Assembly (NCBI GenBank): GCA_050247155.1
Contig: JBFWUS010000014.1
Span: 1 to 64,000, forward strand
Direction: 5' to 3'
DNA: 64,000 bases
Origin: Mesorhizobium_G sp050247155
GTDB lineage: Bacteria > Pseudomonadota > Alphaproteobacteria > Rhizobiales > Rhizobiaceae
Shown: in pieces, positions 56,571-64,000 of the stretch
Layout of the letters: each line of letters begins with the position of its first letter
Position numbering within the stretch: position 1 is the stretch's first letter
Notes under the pieces: model-generated
Databases searched by the model: none
Told to the model about the DNA's origin: nothing
Seen by the model: only the letters and a program-made list of their open reading frames with translations
Program-made: the position numbers and the translations under genes

Positions 56571-59357
56571 ATGCAGCCAGGTGCTTCGCAGCAACGCAGA
56601 TCGTCCCAGAGTTTCAAGCGCAAGGAGCTTGTCGGAAAACTCAATGCCCTTTGCGTACGCGCCTTCAAGGCCGCCGCCGACGCCGCGAAACTGCGTGGCA
56701 ATCCCTATGTCGAGCTTGCCCATTTCATCGAGCAACTTGTCCTGTCCGATCGCTCGGACGTGCAGATGATCTTGGCAGATGCAGGTGTCGATGCCAGCAG
56801 GATCGCCGGGGACATGTCACGCGCCATCGACAAGCTGCCTTATGGCGCAACCTCGATCGAGGAATTTTCGGATCACATTTTCCACGCGATCCAGGAAGGC
56901 TGGAACCTGGCCAATCTCGAATTCGGCGCCGACGATGTGCGCAGCGCCCACATCCTGCTGGCTTGTCTGAAAGTGCCGGTGCTGGAAGGCCTTGTTTCCA
57001 AGATCAGCGCCGAGTTCGACAAGATCGACGCAGACGGCGTCATTGCGCGCTTCGCCGACGTGGTCGAAGGGTCGCTTGAGACATCGAGCGCAGGGACTGT
57101 CCCGGAAGAGCAGGCCGCTCAGCCGAAGCGTGGACCTGGCGGCGATTCGGCGCTCGCCAGATACGCAACGGACCTCACCCAGCGCGCCCGCGACGGCAAG
57201 ATCGACGCCGTCATAGGCCGTGACCCTGAGATACGGCAGATCGTCGATATCCTGATGCGTCGCCGTCAGAACAATCCGATCCTCACCGGCGAGGCCGGCG
57301 TCGGCAAAACGGCCGTCGTCGAAGGTTTTGCCCTGCGCATCGCGCAAGGCGACGTGCCGCCGTCGTTGCAAGGCGTCAGCGTGCGCATGCTCGACGTCGG
57401 TCTCATGCAGGCTGGCGCTTCAGTGAAAGGCGAATTCGAGAAGCGCCTGAAGGCCGTGATCGACGAAGTGCAGTCGTCGGAAGTGCCGATCATCCTGTTC
57501 ATCGACGAGGCGCATACGCTGATTGGCGCCGGCGGCGCGGCAGGCACGGGTGACGCGGCCAATCTGCTCAAGCCCGCACTGGCGCGCGGGGAGTTGCGGA
57601 CCATCGCAGCCACCACCTGGGCGGAATACAAGCAGCATATCGAGAAGGACCCGGCGCTGACCCGCCGCTTCCAGGTTGTGAAGGTAGACGAGCCTGATGA
57701 GGCGGCTGCGATCCTGATGTTGCGAGGCGTGGCGGGCATCCTCGAAAAGCACCATCAGGTGCAGATACTCGACGAGGCTATCGAGACGGCCGTGCGCCTA
57801 TCGCATCGCTACATCCCGGCGCGGCAATTGCCGGACAAGGCGGTAAGCCTGCTTGATACCGTCTGCGCCCGCGTAGCTATTTCACAGCATGCGCGGCCAG
57901 CCGAGGTAGAAGATCTGATGCGCCGCCGACAAGCGCTTGAGGTGGAGCATGGGATCATCACCCGTGAAGGCGCCATCGGCATTGATGTCGCCGAGCGCAA
58001 GGCGCGGGTCGAGACGGGCCTTGCCGAGACGGACACGGCCTTGGGGGCCGCTAAGGAGCGCTGGGACAAGGAGAAGGAGATCGTCGCCGAAATATTGGAG
58101 TTGCGGGCGCGCCTTCGCGGCGAAGGCGTGCCGCTCGACGCGGTGACGAAGGGCGAAGTCGAGGAGGGCAATGCGGTTGCTGACGTCGCGCCTGCGGCCG
58201 CCAACGACGATGCAGCACCCGAGGACGATGTGCAGCCTGTTGGAGAACAGGCCGCAAAGGCCTCCGAACCCGAGGCAGATCTGGCACGGCTTAAGGAACT
58301 CATGGGTGTGCTGGCGGACGCTCAAGGCGAGACGCCGCTGATCCTGCTCTCGGTCGACCGCAACGCGGTGGCTGCCGTCGTGCAGGATTGGACCGGCATT
58401 CCGACCGGCCGGATGCTGACCAGCCAGACCGAGAAGGCGCTAAAACTGGCCGAACTCTTGGCCGAACGCGTCATCGGCCAGGACCATGCGATGGAAATGA
58501 TTGCCAAGCGCGTGCAGACCAGCCGAGCCGGCCTCGGCGCACCGGAAAAGCCAGTCGGCGTTTTCCTGCTCTGCGGCCCCTCCGGCGTCGGCAAGACCGA
58601 GACAGCGCTGGCGCTGGCTGAGACGCTCTACGGCGGCGAACAGAACCTGATTTCCATCAACATGTCCGAATTCCAGGAGGCGCATACGGTCTCGACACTG
58701 AAGGGCGCACCGCCCGGTTATGTGGGTTATGGCAAGGGCGGCATCCTGACCGAGGCGGTGCGGCGAAAACCCTATTCGGTGATCTTGCTCGACGAGGTCG
58801 AGAAGGCGCACACCGACGTGCACGAAATTTTCTTCCAGGTGTTCGACAAAGGCATGATGGATGATAGCGAAGGCCGGCGCATCGACTTCCGCAACACGCT
58901 GATTCTGCTCACCTCGAACGTCGGTTCTGATGTCATCATGGCTAAGACCAATGCGGGCGAGAAGCGCGAGAAGATCGAGGATCTGGACGCCGCGCTGCGG
59001 CCACCCCTGATGAAAGTCTTTCCCGCCGCCTTCATCGGCCGCGTGGTGACGATTCCGTATTATCCGCTGTCGGGCCAGATGATCGAGGCGATCGCCAATC
59101 TGCAATTCAAGAAGATCGCCAAGCGCCTTCGCGCCGGCCAGGATGCGGAGCTCGTTATCGGCGACGGCGTGATGGAGTTGATCAAGGCGCGCTGCACCGA
59201 CATCGAATCCGGAGGCCGCATGATCGACGCGATCCTCACCAACACGCTTTTGCCAAGCTTGAGCCAGGGCGTGCTGAATCGGACGCTGGAAGGCGAAAAG
59301 CTGACGAAGGTCACGGTCGGCGCTTCGCCGGAAGGTTTTACCTACGCCTTCGAATAG
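56571..59357 (+). CDS. clpV: T6SS sheath-recycling AAA+ ATPase ClpV (TssH)
   Basis: A 928-residue Clp-type ATPase. The N-domain binds TssC. The first AAA+ module has Walker A GEAGVGKT (240-247) and Walker B in ILFIDEAHTLIGAGG. A coiled M-domain follows with a shorter acidic/Ala insert near residue 540. The second module has GPSGVGKT (669-676) and VILLDEVEKAH. ATG 56571 is chosen on a GCAGGAGTGGG site and on homology; an earlier start at 56514 is less likely. Its 3' end overlaps the convergent LysR gene by 16 bases. Confidence 0.95.
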   Translation: MQPGASQQRRSSQSFKRKELVGKLNALCVRAFKAAADAAKLRGNPYVELAHFIEQLVLSDRSDVQMILADAGVDASRIAGDMSRAIDKLPYGATSIEEFSDHIFHAIQEGWNLANLEFGADDVRSAHILLACLKVPVLEGLVSKISAEFDKIDADGVIARFADVVEGSLETSSAGTVPEEQAAQPKRGPGGDSALARYATDLTQRARDGKIDAVIGRDPEIRQIVDILMRRRQNNPILTGEAGVGKTAVVEGFALRIAQGDVPPSLQGVSVRMLDVGLMQAGASVKGEFEKRLKAVIDEVQSSEVPIILFIDEAHTLIGAGGAAGTGDAANLLKPALARGELRTIAATTWAEYKQHIEKDPALTRRFQVVKVDEPDEAAAILMLRGVAGILEKHHQVQILDEAIETAVRLSHRYIPARQLPDKAVSLLDTVCARVAISQHARPAEVEDLMRRRQALEVEHGIITREGAIGIDVAERKARVETGLAETDTALGAAKERWDKEKEIVAEILELRARLRGEGVPLDAVTKGEVEEGNAVADVAPAAANDDAAPEDDVQPVGEQAAKASEPEADLARLKELMGVLADAQGETPLILLSVDRNAVAAVVQDWTGIPTGRMLTSQTEKALKLAELLAERVIGQDHAMEMIAKRVQTSRAGLGAPEKPVGVFLLCGPSGVGKTETALALAETLYGGEQNLISINMSEFQEAHTVSTLKGAPPGYVGYGKGGILTEAVRRKPYSVILLDEVEKAHTDVHEIFFQVFDKGMMDDSEGRRIDFRNTLILLTSNVGSDVIMAKTNAGEKREKIEDLDAALRPPLMKVFPAAFIGRVVTIPYYPLSGQMIEAIANLQFKKIAKRLRAGQDAELVIGDGVMELIKARCTDIESGGRMIDAILTNTLLPSLSQGVLNRTLEGEKLTKVTVGASPEGFTYAFE

Positions 59358-60268
59358 CTTTCGTCTGGCTGCCAGCCCTCTATGGAGGCGCGTGTCGTTT
59401 CTGCTTCCGCGATGATCCAGTCGCGGAAGAGGCGGATCTTGCGTAAGCGCCGTCGCGCCGAGGGATAGACCAGGAAGTAGCTGCGTCCATCCTTTACGAC
59501 GTGGGAGAATGGCTGGACCAGCCGGCCGTGGCTCAGTTCATTGGCGAAGAAGGTCGGCACGACCATGGCGGCTCCTTGCCCAAGCAGGGTAATAGCGACA
59601 TCCATCGCCTGAACGCCGAGCACCAGTCCCATCTGGTCAGAATCCTCACGATTGTCGACGCCGGCTTCGTCGAGCCAGCGATGCCACCAGCCGAGAGAGC
59701 CGAACCGGCGCACCGCCAACAAATCGGACGGCTGTTCGAGACGGTATCGCGTCCGGAACTCGGGCGTGCACACCGGCGTGTATTCGATGGGAAAGAGCGG
59801 GATGACGTCACTGTCCGGCCATTCGCCTTTCCCGCTGCGAATCGAAATATCGACCGCATCCTTGGCGAAGTCGACGACCCGGTTCGATGCGTCGAGCTTG
59901 ATGTTGATGTCGGGGTGGAGTTCCTGAAAACCGGTCAGTCTCGGCGCCAGCCAGACCGATGCGACTGTCGGCAGGACGGACAACGATAGCTCGGTTGCGG
60001 TGCTGCTGGCGATGTCCGCAAAAGCTGCACCGAGCAGGCCTAGCGCTTCCGTTACTTTCGGGGCGAGCTTCTGGCCCGTCTTGGTCAGCGTTACTTGCCG
60101 GGCTTCGCGCGTGAACAGCGCGGTTCCCACACGATCTTCAAGCAGCTTGATTTGATAGCTGACAGCCGCCTGCGTCATGCCAAGCTCATCCGCAGCGCGG
60201 GTAAAACTTTGGTGGCGGGCCGCGGCCTCGAAGGCCCGGATAGCGGCGATCGGCGGGAGCTTGCTCAT
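59342..60268 (-). CDS. LysR-family transcriptional regulator (GcvA-like)
   Basis: A 308-residue LysR protein of the GcvA subgroup: LPPIAAIRAFEAAARHQSFTRAADELGMTQAAVSYQIK (in part) and a substrate domain with the SVLPTVASVWLAPRL line. It is divergent from the DUF1127 gene (103 bases apart), and LysR regulators often control a divergent neighbour, so that gene is its likeliest target. Confidence 0.92.
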   Translation of the reverse strand: MSKLPPIAAIRAFEAAARHQSFTRAADELGMTQAAVSYQIKLLEDRVGTALFTREARQVTLTKTGQKLAPKVTEALGLLGAAFADIASSTATELSLSVLPTVASVWLAPRLTGFQELHPDINIKLDASNRVVDFAKDAVDISIRSGKGEWPDSDVIPLFPIEYTPVCTPEFRTRYRLEQPSDLLAVRRFGSLGWWHRWLDEAGVDNREDSDQMGLVLGVQAMDVAITLLGQGAAMVVPTFFANELSHGRLVQPFSHVVKDGRSYFLVYPSARRRLRKIRLFRDWIIAEAETTRASIEGWQPDESYSKA

Positions 60269-60371
60269 CGGAAATGCATAAGCGTTCTTTATGGCAGATT
60301 GCGATATTTTGCTTTGTCAGATCAAGGCCCGGTCCGCAATGTCGCTTCCGAAAGCTCACTAGGGGAAAGCG

Positions 60372-60671
60372 ATGAGGATGTTCGTGAAATCATTGATGGC
60401 GCTTTGGCGACGCTCTCGCCGCGTACCAAATCTTCGGACACATGACCTTGACGACAAGCTGCTGGCCGACATCGGTTTGTCGCGCAATGGCGACCGCCTC
60501 GGTCAAAGCCCGGTGGAGGAAACGATCGAGACAGCCAGACGTCCCCCGCTCATCGTGATCGTCAACGCAAAGACAATGACGTCTTCAAAACGCGTCGATG
60601 AGAAGCCTGGACAATCAGTCTTGCAATCTGCTTGCCGCCGTCAACCCATGATGCGCGATGTTGGTCCATAG
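60372..60671 (+). CDS. DUF1127-domain small protein
   Basis: A 99-residue protein with the DUF1127 core LRTHDLDDKLLADIGLSRNG near residues 21-40 and a basic N-terminal helix. DUF1127 proteins in alphaproteobacteria are small, arginine-rich and involved in RNA turnover and metabolism. The C-terminal half is longer than in the shortest members. A good AGGGGAAAG ribosome site precedes ATG 60372. Divergent from the LysR gene. Confidence 0.8.
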   Translation: MRMFVKSLMALWRRSRRVPNLRTHDLDDKLLADIGLSRNGDRLGQSPVEETIETARRPPLIVIVNAKTMTSSKRVDEKPGQSVLQSACRRQPMMRDVGP

Positions 60672-60783
60672 GAACGCTCTTATGCGAAGCGATGAAACAG
60701 GCTAGCGTCTGCGCTTGTGTTGGGCTTGGGAGCTTCTTCGCATGAGGTTCGAGACGACGACCGTGACGGCGAGGCGTGCGTAG

Positions 60784-61575
60784 ATGCTCTACGCTTCCAA
60801 CCGCAATGCCGACACATCCGTCCTCATCACCGGTGGCGCGCAGGGGCTTGGCCTTGCCGTGGCGCGGCAGCTCGTCGGCGAGGGGTGTCGCAAGCTCGCA
60901 CTGCTTGGCCGTTCGGCGGAGAAAGGAAAAGCAGTCGTTGCGGAGCTTGAAAAGCTAGGCGCGGAAGCCATTTTCATCGCGGCGGACATGGCTGATCCGC
61001 ATGTCTGCCTTGGTGCGGTTGAGACCGCGCTGAAGCGTTTTGGCTCGGTCAATGCGCTGGTCAACTCAGGCGCCTCCACCGCGCGCGGTACACTCGTCGA
61101 CACCACTGTCGAGCGCTACAACGAGCTGTTCGACATCAATGCACGCGGTCCGTTCTTCCTGATGCAGGGTGTAGTGAAGCATCTGCTCGAAGCCAGGCAG
61201 CCGGGCTCGATCGTTAACGTGCTCTCCGTCAACCTGCATTGTGGACAGGATTTTCTCACCGCTTACTCCGGCTCCAAGGGAGCTATGGCGACCATGACCA
61301 AGAACGTCGCCGCCGCCTATGCCAAGAACCGCATCCGCTGCAACGCGGTCGCACCAGGCTGGATGGATACGCCCGGCGAACATGCAATCCAAAAGGCGGT
61401 GCACAACGCTCCCGACGATTGGCTGGAAAAGGCAGAGGCGTCGATGCCGTTCGGCAAACTCGCCAAGCCGGACGAACTCGCTGTGTTGATCGCCTATCTC
61501 GTCAGCCCGCAATCGGGCGTCATGACGGGCTCGATCATCGACTACGACCAGAATGTCATCGGCCTGATTGGCTGA
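60784..61575 (+). CDS. Short-chain dehydrogenase/reductase
   Basis: A 263-residue classical SDR. The dinucleotide site TGGAQGLG is at residues 16-23, the catalytic YSGSK (Y-x-x-x-K) near residue 160, and NALVNSGAS precedes it. NAD(P)-dependent oxidoreduction of a hydroxy compound is expected; the substrate is not evident. A GAGG site lies 13 bases before ATG 60784, which is a little far. It precedes the aroG attenuator but is not obviously part of that pathway. Confidence 0.9.
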   Translation: MLYASNRNADTSVLITGGAQGLGLAVARQLVGEGCRKLALLGRSAEKGKAVVAELEKLGAEAIFIAADMADPHVCLGAVETALKRFGSVNALVNSGASTARGTLVDTTVERYNELFDINARGPFFLMQGVVKHLLEARQPGSIVNVLSVNLHCGQDFLTAYSGSKGAMATMTKNVAAAYAKNRIRCNAVAPGWMDTPGEHAIQKAVHNAPDDWLEKAEASMPFGKLAKPDELAVLIAYLVSPQSGVMTGSIIDYDQNVIGLIG

Positions 61576-61670
61576 CGCTGTTGCTTCGTTGCAGCACTGT
61601 CGGCTTACGAAAGACGACAGCCGCAATTGTCAGGTGACAGCTTCTACAAGGTGGGATATATGACCACGCC

Positions 61671-61745
61671 ATGATCCACGCGTCCGCCACCTATTTTTGG
61701 TATTTTAGCACCTCGCTGGCGGCGGGAGGATTGCGCTCGATCTAA
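61671..61745 (+). CDS. Aromatic leader peptide of the aroG attenuator
   Basis: A 24-residue leader peptide that contains Tyr-Phe-Trp-Tyr-Phe at codons 8-12 (61692-61706). GGTGGGA at 61650-61656 is the ribosome site for an even shorter frame, ATG 61660 (four codons), whose stop overlaps this ATG. Charged-tRNA shortage for an aromatic residue would stall the ribosome on these codons. Confidence 0.85.
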   Translation: MIHASATYFWYFSTSLAAGGLRSI

Positions 61746-61795
61746 AGATTGCAGCATCAAAGTCCGACCAAGCCGCCAGACCTGGCGGCTTTTTT
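61684..61795 (+). promoter_or_regulatory. Transcription attenuator controlling the DAHP synthase gene
   Basis: Three mutually exclusive pairings are exact: segment 1 CCGCCA (61684-61689) with segment 2 TGGCGG (61717-61722); segment 2 CTGGCGGC (61716-61723) with segment 3 GCCGCCAG (61772-61779); segment 3 extended (61770-61778) with segment 4 (61783-61791), followed by a T-run (61790-61795). This is the trp/phe type: stalling on the aromatic codons, which lie between segments 1 and 2, leaves 2 free to pair with 3 and prevents termination. Confidence 0.88.
61770..61795 (+). terminator. Intrinsic terminator of the aroG attenuator
   Basis: A 9-base stem, AAGCCGCCA (61770-61778) with TGGCGGCTT (61783-61791), a GACC loop and a run of six T (61790-61795). 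It ends about 40 bases before the GTG start of the DAHP synthase gene. Confidence 0.9.
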
Positions 61796-61835
61796 GTTTC
61801 AGCCGGCAGGTCTTCCAAAACCAGGAGCCTAAGCC

Positions 61836-62924
61836 GTGTTGACCACCACCGACGACCTTCGCGTCAAGGAGCTGAAGGAACTGAGTACGCCCGACGAGGT
61901 GATCCGCGAAATTCCGCGGTCACTTACGGCGACGCGCACCGTCACTGCCGCGCGCAACTCGATCCACGCCATGTTGCAGGGCACGGATGATCGCTTGCTC
62001 GTCGTGGTGGGTCCATGTTCGATCCACGACCCAGCAGCCGCCATCGATTATGCTTCGCGCCTTGCGGCATTGCGCGAAGAACTGGCGGACCGGCTCGAAA
62101 TCGTCATGCGTGTTTATTTCGAGAAACCGCGCACCACAGTCGGCTGGAAGGGGCTGATCAACGACCCCGACCTCGACGGCAGCTTTAACATCGACAAGGG
62201 TTTGCGTATGGCGCGGAACGTGCTCGCCGCCGTCAACAATCTCGGTCTGCCGGCCGCGACCGAATTCCTCGACATGACAACGCCGCAATACATTGCCGAT
62301 CTCGTTTCCTGGGCGGCGATCGGCGCGCGCACGACCGAGAGCCAGATTCATCGCGAGCTTGCCTCGGGCCTGTCCTGCCCCGTGGGTTTCAAGAATGGTA
62401 CGGACGGCAATCTGCGTATTGCGGTCGATGCGGTGAAGTCGGCTTCCTTCCCGCATCATTTCATGGCGGTGACCAAGAGCGGGCGCTCGGCGATCGCCTC
62501 GACCACCGGCAATGACGATTGCCACCTGATCCTGCGCGGCGGCACGAAGCCGAACTATGATGCGGCGAGCGTACAGGCGGCCTCCGCCGAACTAGTGCGA
62601 TCGGGACTGGCGCCGAAGCTCATGATCGACACCAGCCACGCCAACAGCAACAAGAAGGCGGAGAACCAGCCGCTCGTTGCAGCAGACATCGCAAAGCAGT
62701 TGGCGGACGGCGAACAGCGCATCATGGGCGTGATGATCGAAAGCAATCTTGTTGCCGGCCGCCAGGATGTGGTCGAAAGCAAGCCGCTGACCTATGGCCA
62801 GAGCATCACCGACGGCTGCATCGATTGGGAGACGACCGTCTCCGTGCTGCGTCAGTTGGCAGACGCCGTCGCGGCGCGGCGTAAATCGGTTCGTTCCGCT
62901 GTTCCGCACTCTGGCGCGGCCTGA
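61836..62924 (+). CDS. aroG: Class I 3-deoxy-7-phosphoheptulonate (DAHP) synthase
   Basis: A 362-residue enzyme that condenses phosphoenolpyruvate and erythrose 4-phosphate, the first step to aromatic amino acids. Family motifs are LLVVVGPCSIHDP, MRVYFEKPRTTVGWKGLINDP (part), GFKNGTDGNL, HLILRGG and MIDTSHANSNKK. GTG 61836 is supported by AGGAGCC and homology. Class I enzymes are feedback-inhibited by an aromatic amino acid; the attenuator upstream provides control of expression. Rhizobia also have a plant-like class II enzyme, not in this window. Confidence 0.95.
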   Translation: MLTTTDDLRVKELKELSTPDEVIREIPRSLTATRTVTAARNSIHAMLQGTDDRLLVVVGPCSIHDPAAAIDYASRLAALREELADRLEIVMRVYFEKPRTTVGWKGLINDPDLDGSFNIDKGLRMARNVLAAVNNLGLPAATEFLDMTTPQYIADLVSWAAIGARTTESQIHRELASGLSCPVGFKNGTDGNLRIAVDAVKSASFPHHFMAVTKSGRSAIASTTGNDDCHLILRGGTKPNYDAASVQAASAELVRSGLAPKLMIDTSHANSNKKAENQPLVAADIAKQLADGEQRIMGVMIESNLVAGRQDVVESKPLTYGQSITDGCIDWETTVSVLRQLADAVAARRKSVRSAVPHSGAA

Positions 62925-63013
62925 GTTTTGATGCGGCGCGGCTCGACAGCCGTGCCGTGCTCGGCTTAGATCGTGTTGATATCGGGAACGCTGCACCGGC
63001 TAATGGGATCATC

Positions 63014-63238
63014 ATGGCCAGCAAGACGTCGAACAGCCATACTTTCCTCGACCCGCTATGGCGGCGGGTCGTGCTCATCGCGGCGATTGTTGCCTGGAGC
63101 CTGACCGAGTTCTATTTCGAGTCCTACACTTGGGGGACGATGGTTGGGGTCTTCGCGCTTTATGGCGCCTGGTCCTATCTGGTCACTTACGTGCCGAGTT
63201 CTACCGGCGCCTCTCAAGGAGACGCCGACGGAACCTAG
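63014..63238 (+). CDS. DUF3329-like small membrane protein
   Basis: A 74-residue protein with MASKTSNSHTFLDPLWRRVVL at the start and two short hydrophobic helices (RVVLIAAIVAWSLTEFYF; TMVGVFALYGAWSYLVTYV), like DUF3329 proteins of Rhizobiales. ATG 63014 is preferred to an earlier TTG-type frame start at 62957. The function is unknown. Confidence 0.7.
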   Translation: MASKTSNSHTFLDPLWRRVVLIAAIVAWSLTEFYFESYTWGTMVGVFALYGAWSYLVTYVPSSTGASQGDADGT

Positions 63239-63250
63239 GCGTTGGCGCGA

Positions 63251-64000
63251 ATGAGTGATGGATTCCCCTCCGCTGACCGGCGTTTAGTTCGTCCACTACG
63301 TTCTCGTCTCATCGCCATTGCGTTGACCGGCAACCTTATTGCCTTCGGTGCGGTCGTCCTGTTGATCGCATTCCGATCAACAGACATCGCTTGGTGGATG
63401 GTGCGCTTGCCGGGTCTTGTTGCGCTGGCATTGGCGGCCGCTGCGATTTCGATCCAGCCATCGCCGAGGACGCGACGCAGGCATCATTGGCTGGGCTGGT
63501 TGGCGATTGGCGCCGTCGTCTTGCACGTCGTCGTGGTCACGGGACTCCACGCAAAATTCTGGGATTGGCTTGCACCTTACCTGCCGCCGGAGATCGCTTT
63601 CGGTATCCTGGCGGCGCTGGCCCTGTTATCCACGCTTGCCTTGCAACGATCGAAGCGACTGCGGTCATACTTCGGACCGGTCGCGATGCTTCGGCTGCAC
63701 CGGCCTGTCGGCTATATCGCGCTTGGCGGGGCGGCCGCGCATGTCGCGCTGATCGCGGGAACACCGATCTACATTGTGTTGTTGATCGTCGCCGGCGGTA
63801 TCGCTGTGTTCATGAGCTCGTCGGCCCACCTGCGCGATGTGCGAATCCTGGCGGTCGTCATCGCCCTCGCCGTTGCTTGCATGGCGATCGTCTATTCCGC
63901 GCCGGTGAGCCAGGCGCGTCTCGCCGGCCTCAGAACCACGCCGATCGATAGCGCGGGCTTTCTGCATGCCAAGCACGCGACGGTTACCTGCGTGACCTGC
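63251..64000 (+). CDS. Membrane protein with likely cytochrome b-like helices and a c-type heme end (partial)
   Basis: An open frame of 250 codons from ATG 63251 that leaves the window without a stop, so the C-terminus is missing. It has about six hydrophobic helices with histidines placed as in b-type heme or ferric-reductase-like membrane proteins (AVVLHVVVVTGLHAKFW, LRLHRPVGYIALGGAAAHVALIA). The last visible residues, HAKHATVTCVTC, are the start of a c-type heme CxxCH motif. I infer an electron-transfer protein with a periplasmic cytochrome c domain beyond the window. Confidence 0.7.
   Translation, partial: MSDGFPSADRRLVRPLRSRLIAIALTGNLIAFGAVVLLIAFRSTDIAWWMVRLPGLVALALAAAAISIQPSPRTRRRHHWLGWLAIGAVVLHVVVVTGLHAKFWDWLAPYLPPEIAFGILAALALLSTLALQRSKRLRSYFGPVAMLRLHRPVGYIALGGAAAHVALIAGTPIYIVLLIVAGGIAVFMSSSAHLRDVRILAVVIALAVACMAIVYSAPVSQARLAGLRTTPIDSAGFLHAKHATVTCVTC

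Noticed and set aside
60682..60743. Inverted pair ATGCGAAG/CTTCGCAT before the short-chain dehydrogenase gene
   Set aside because: Eight bases with a long loop are expected by chance in this composition and no T-run follows.

Overview
The window looks like chromosomal DNA of a high-GC alphaproteobacterium of the order Rhizobiales, most like Mesorhizobium and its relatives. This is inference from gene content, codon use and protein style; no rRNA or tRNA gene is present to anchor it. I see no CRISPR array, integrase, transposase or replication origin.

Region 1 (1-4300) is mixed housekeeping: a MoaD/ThiS-like protein, a small membrane protein, a complete FitA/FitB toxin-antitoxin pair with a visible promoter/operator, the Fe-S carrier ATPase Mrp/ApbC and an SPFH membrane protein. 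Two palindromic repeats lie between the first genes.

Region 2 (4310-15603) is a catabolic locus. On the minus strand lie a DeoR regulator, a LysR regulator, a polyamine-type ABC transporter (binding protein, ATPase, two permeases) and an aldehyde dehydrogenase, in the same order of functions as E. coli ydcSTUV-patD. Divergent from it are a choline-kinase-like phosphotransferase and a dimethylglycine/sarcosine-dehydrogenase-like flavoprotein. Together they suggest uptake and breakdown of a polyamine or N-methylated amine.

Region 3 (16321-59357) is a complete type VI secretion system (T6SS). The core operon runs on the minus strand from tssA through tssB, tssC, hcp, tssE, tssF, tssG, tagH, tssJ, tssK, tssL and tssM to tagF. 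It continues into an effector-loading cassette (DUF2169, thiolase-like protein, DUF4150 PAAR-like tip, candidate HNH/AHH nuclease, candidate immunity protein). clpV is divergent from tssA. The left half holds a second set: another TssM, another OmpA-type TssL, another FHA protein, the kinase/phosphatase pair PpkA/PppA, a DUF1036 protein, an envelope-anchored double peptidoglycan hydrolase (LytM endopeptidase fused to a lytic transglycosylase) and a secreted caspase-like protease. An autotransporter and a vgrG cassette with a DUF6484 protein and a short TIGR02270-like protein lie within it. The second TssM/TssL/FHA set, wired to a kinase, phosphatase, peptidoglycan hydrolase and caspase, is the least ordinary feature of the window and may be an accessory envelope machine.

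Region 4 (59342-64000) holds a LysR regulator, a DUF1127 protein, a short-chain dehydrogenase, a class I DAHP synthase and a DUF3329-like membrane protein. The DAHP synthase is preceded by a textbook aromatic-amino-acid attenuator, with a leader peptide containing Tyr-Phe-Trp-Tyr-Phe and three mutually exclusive hairpins. Last comes a membrane protein that runs off the window just where a c-type heme motif appears to begin.
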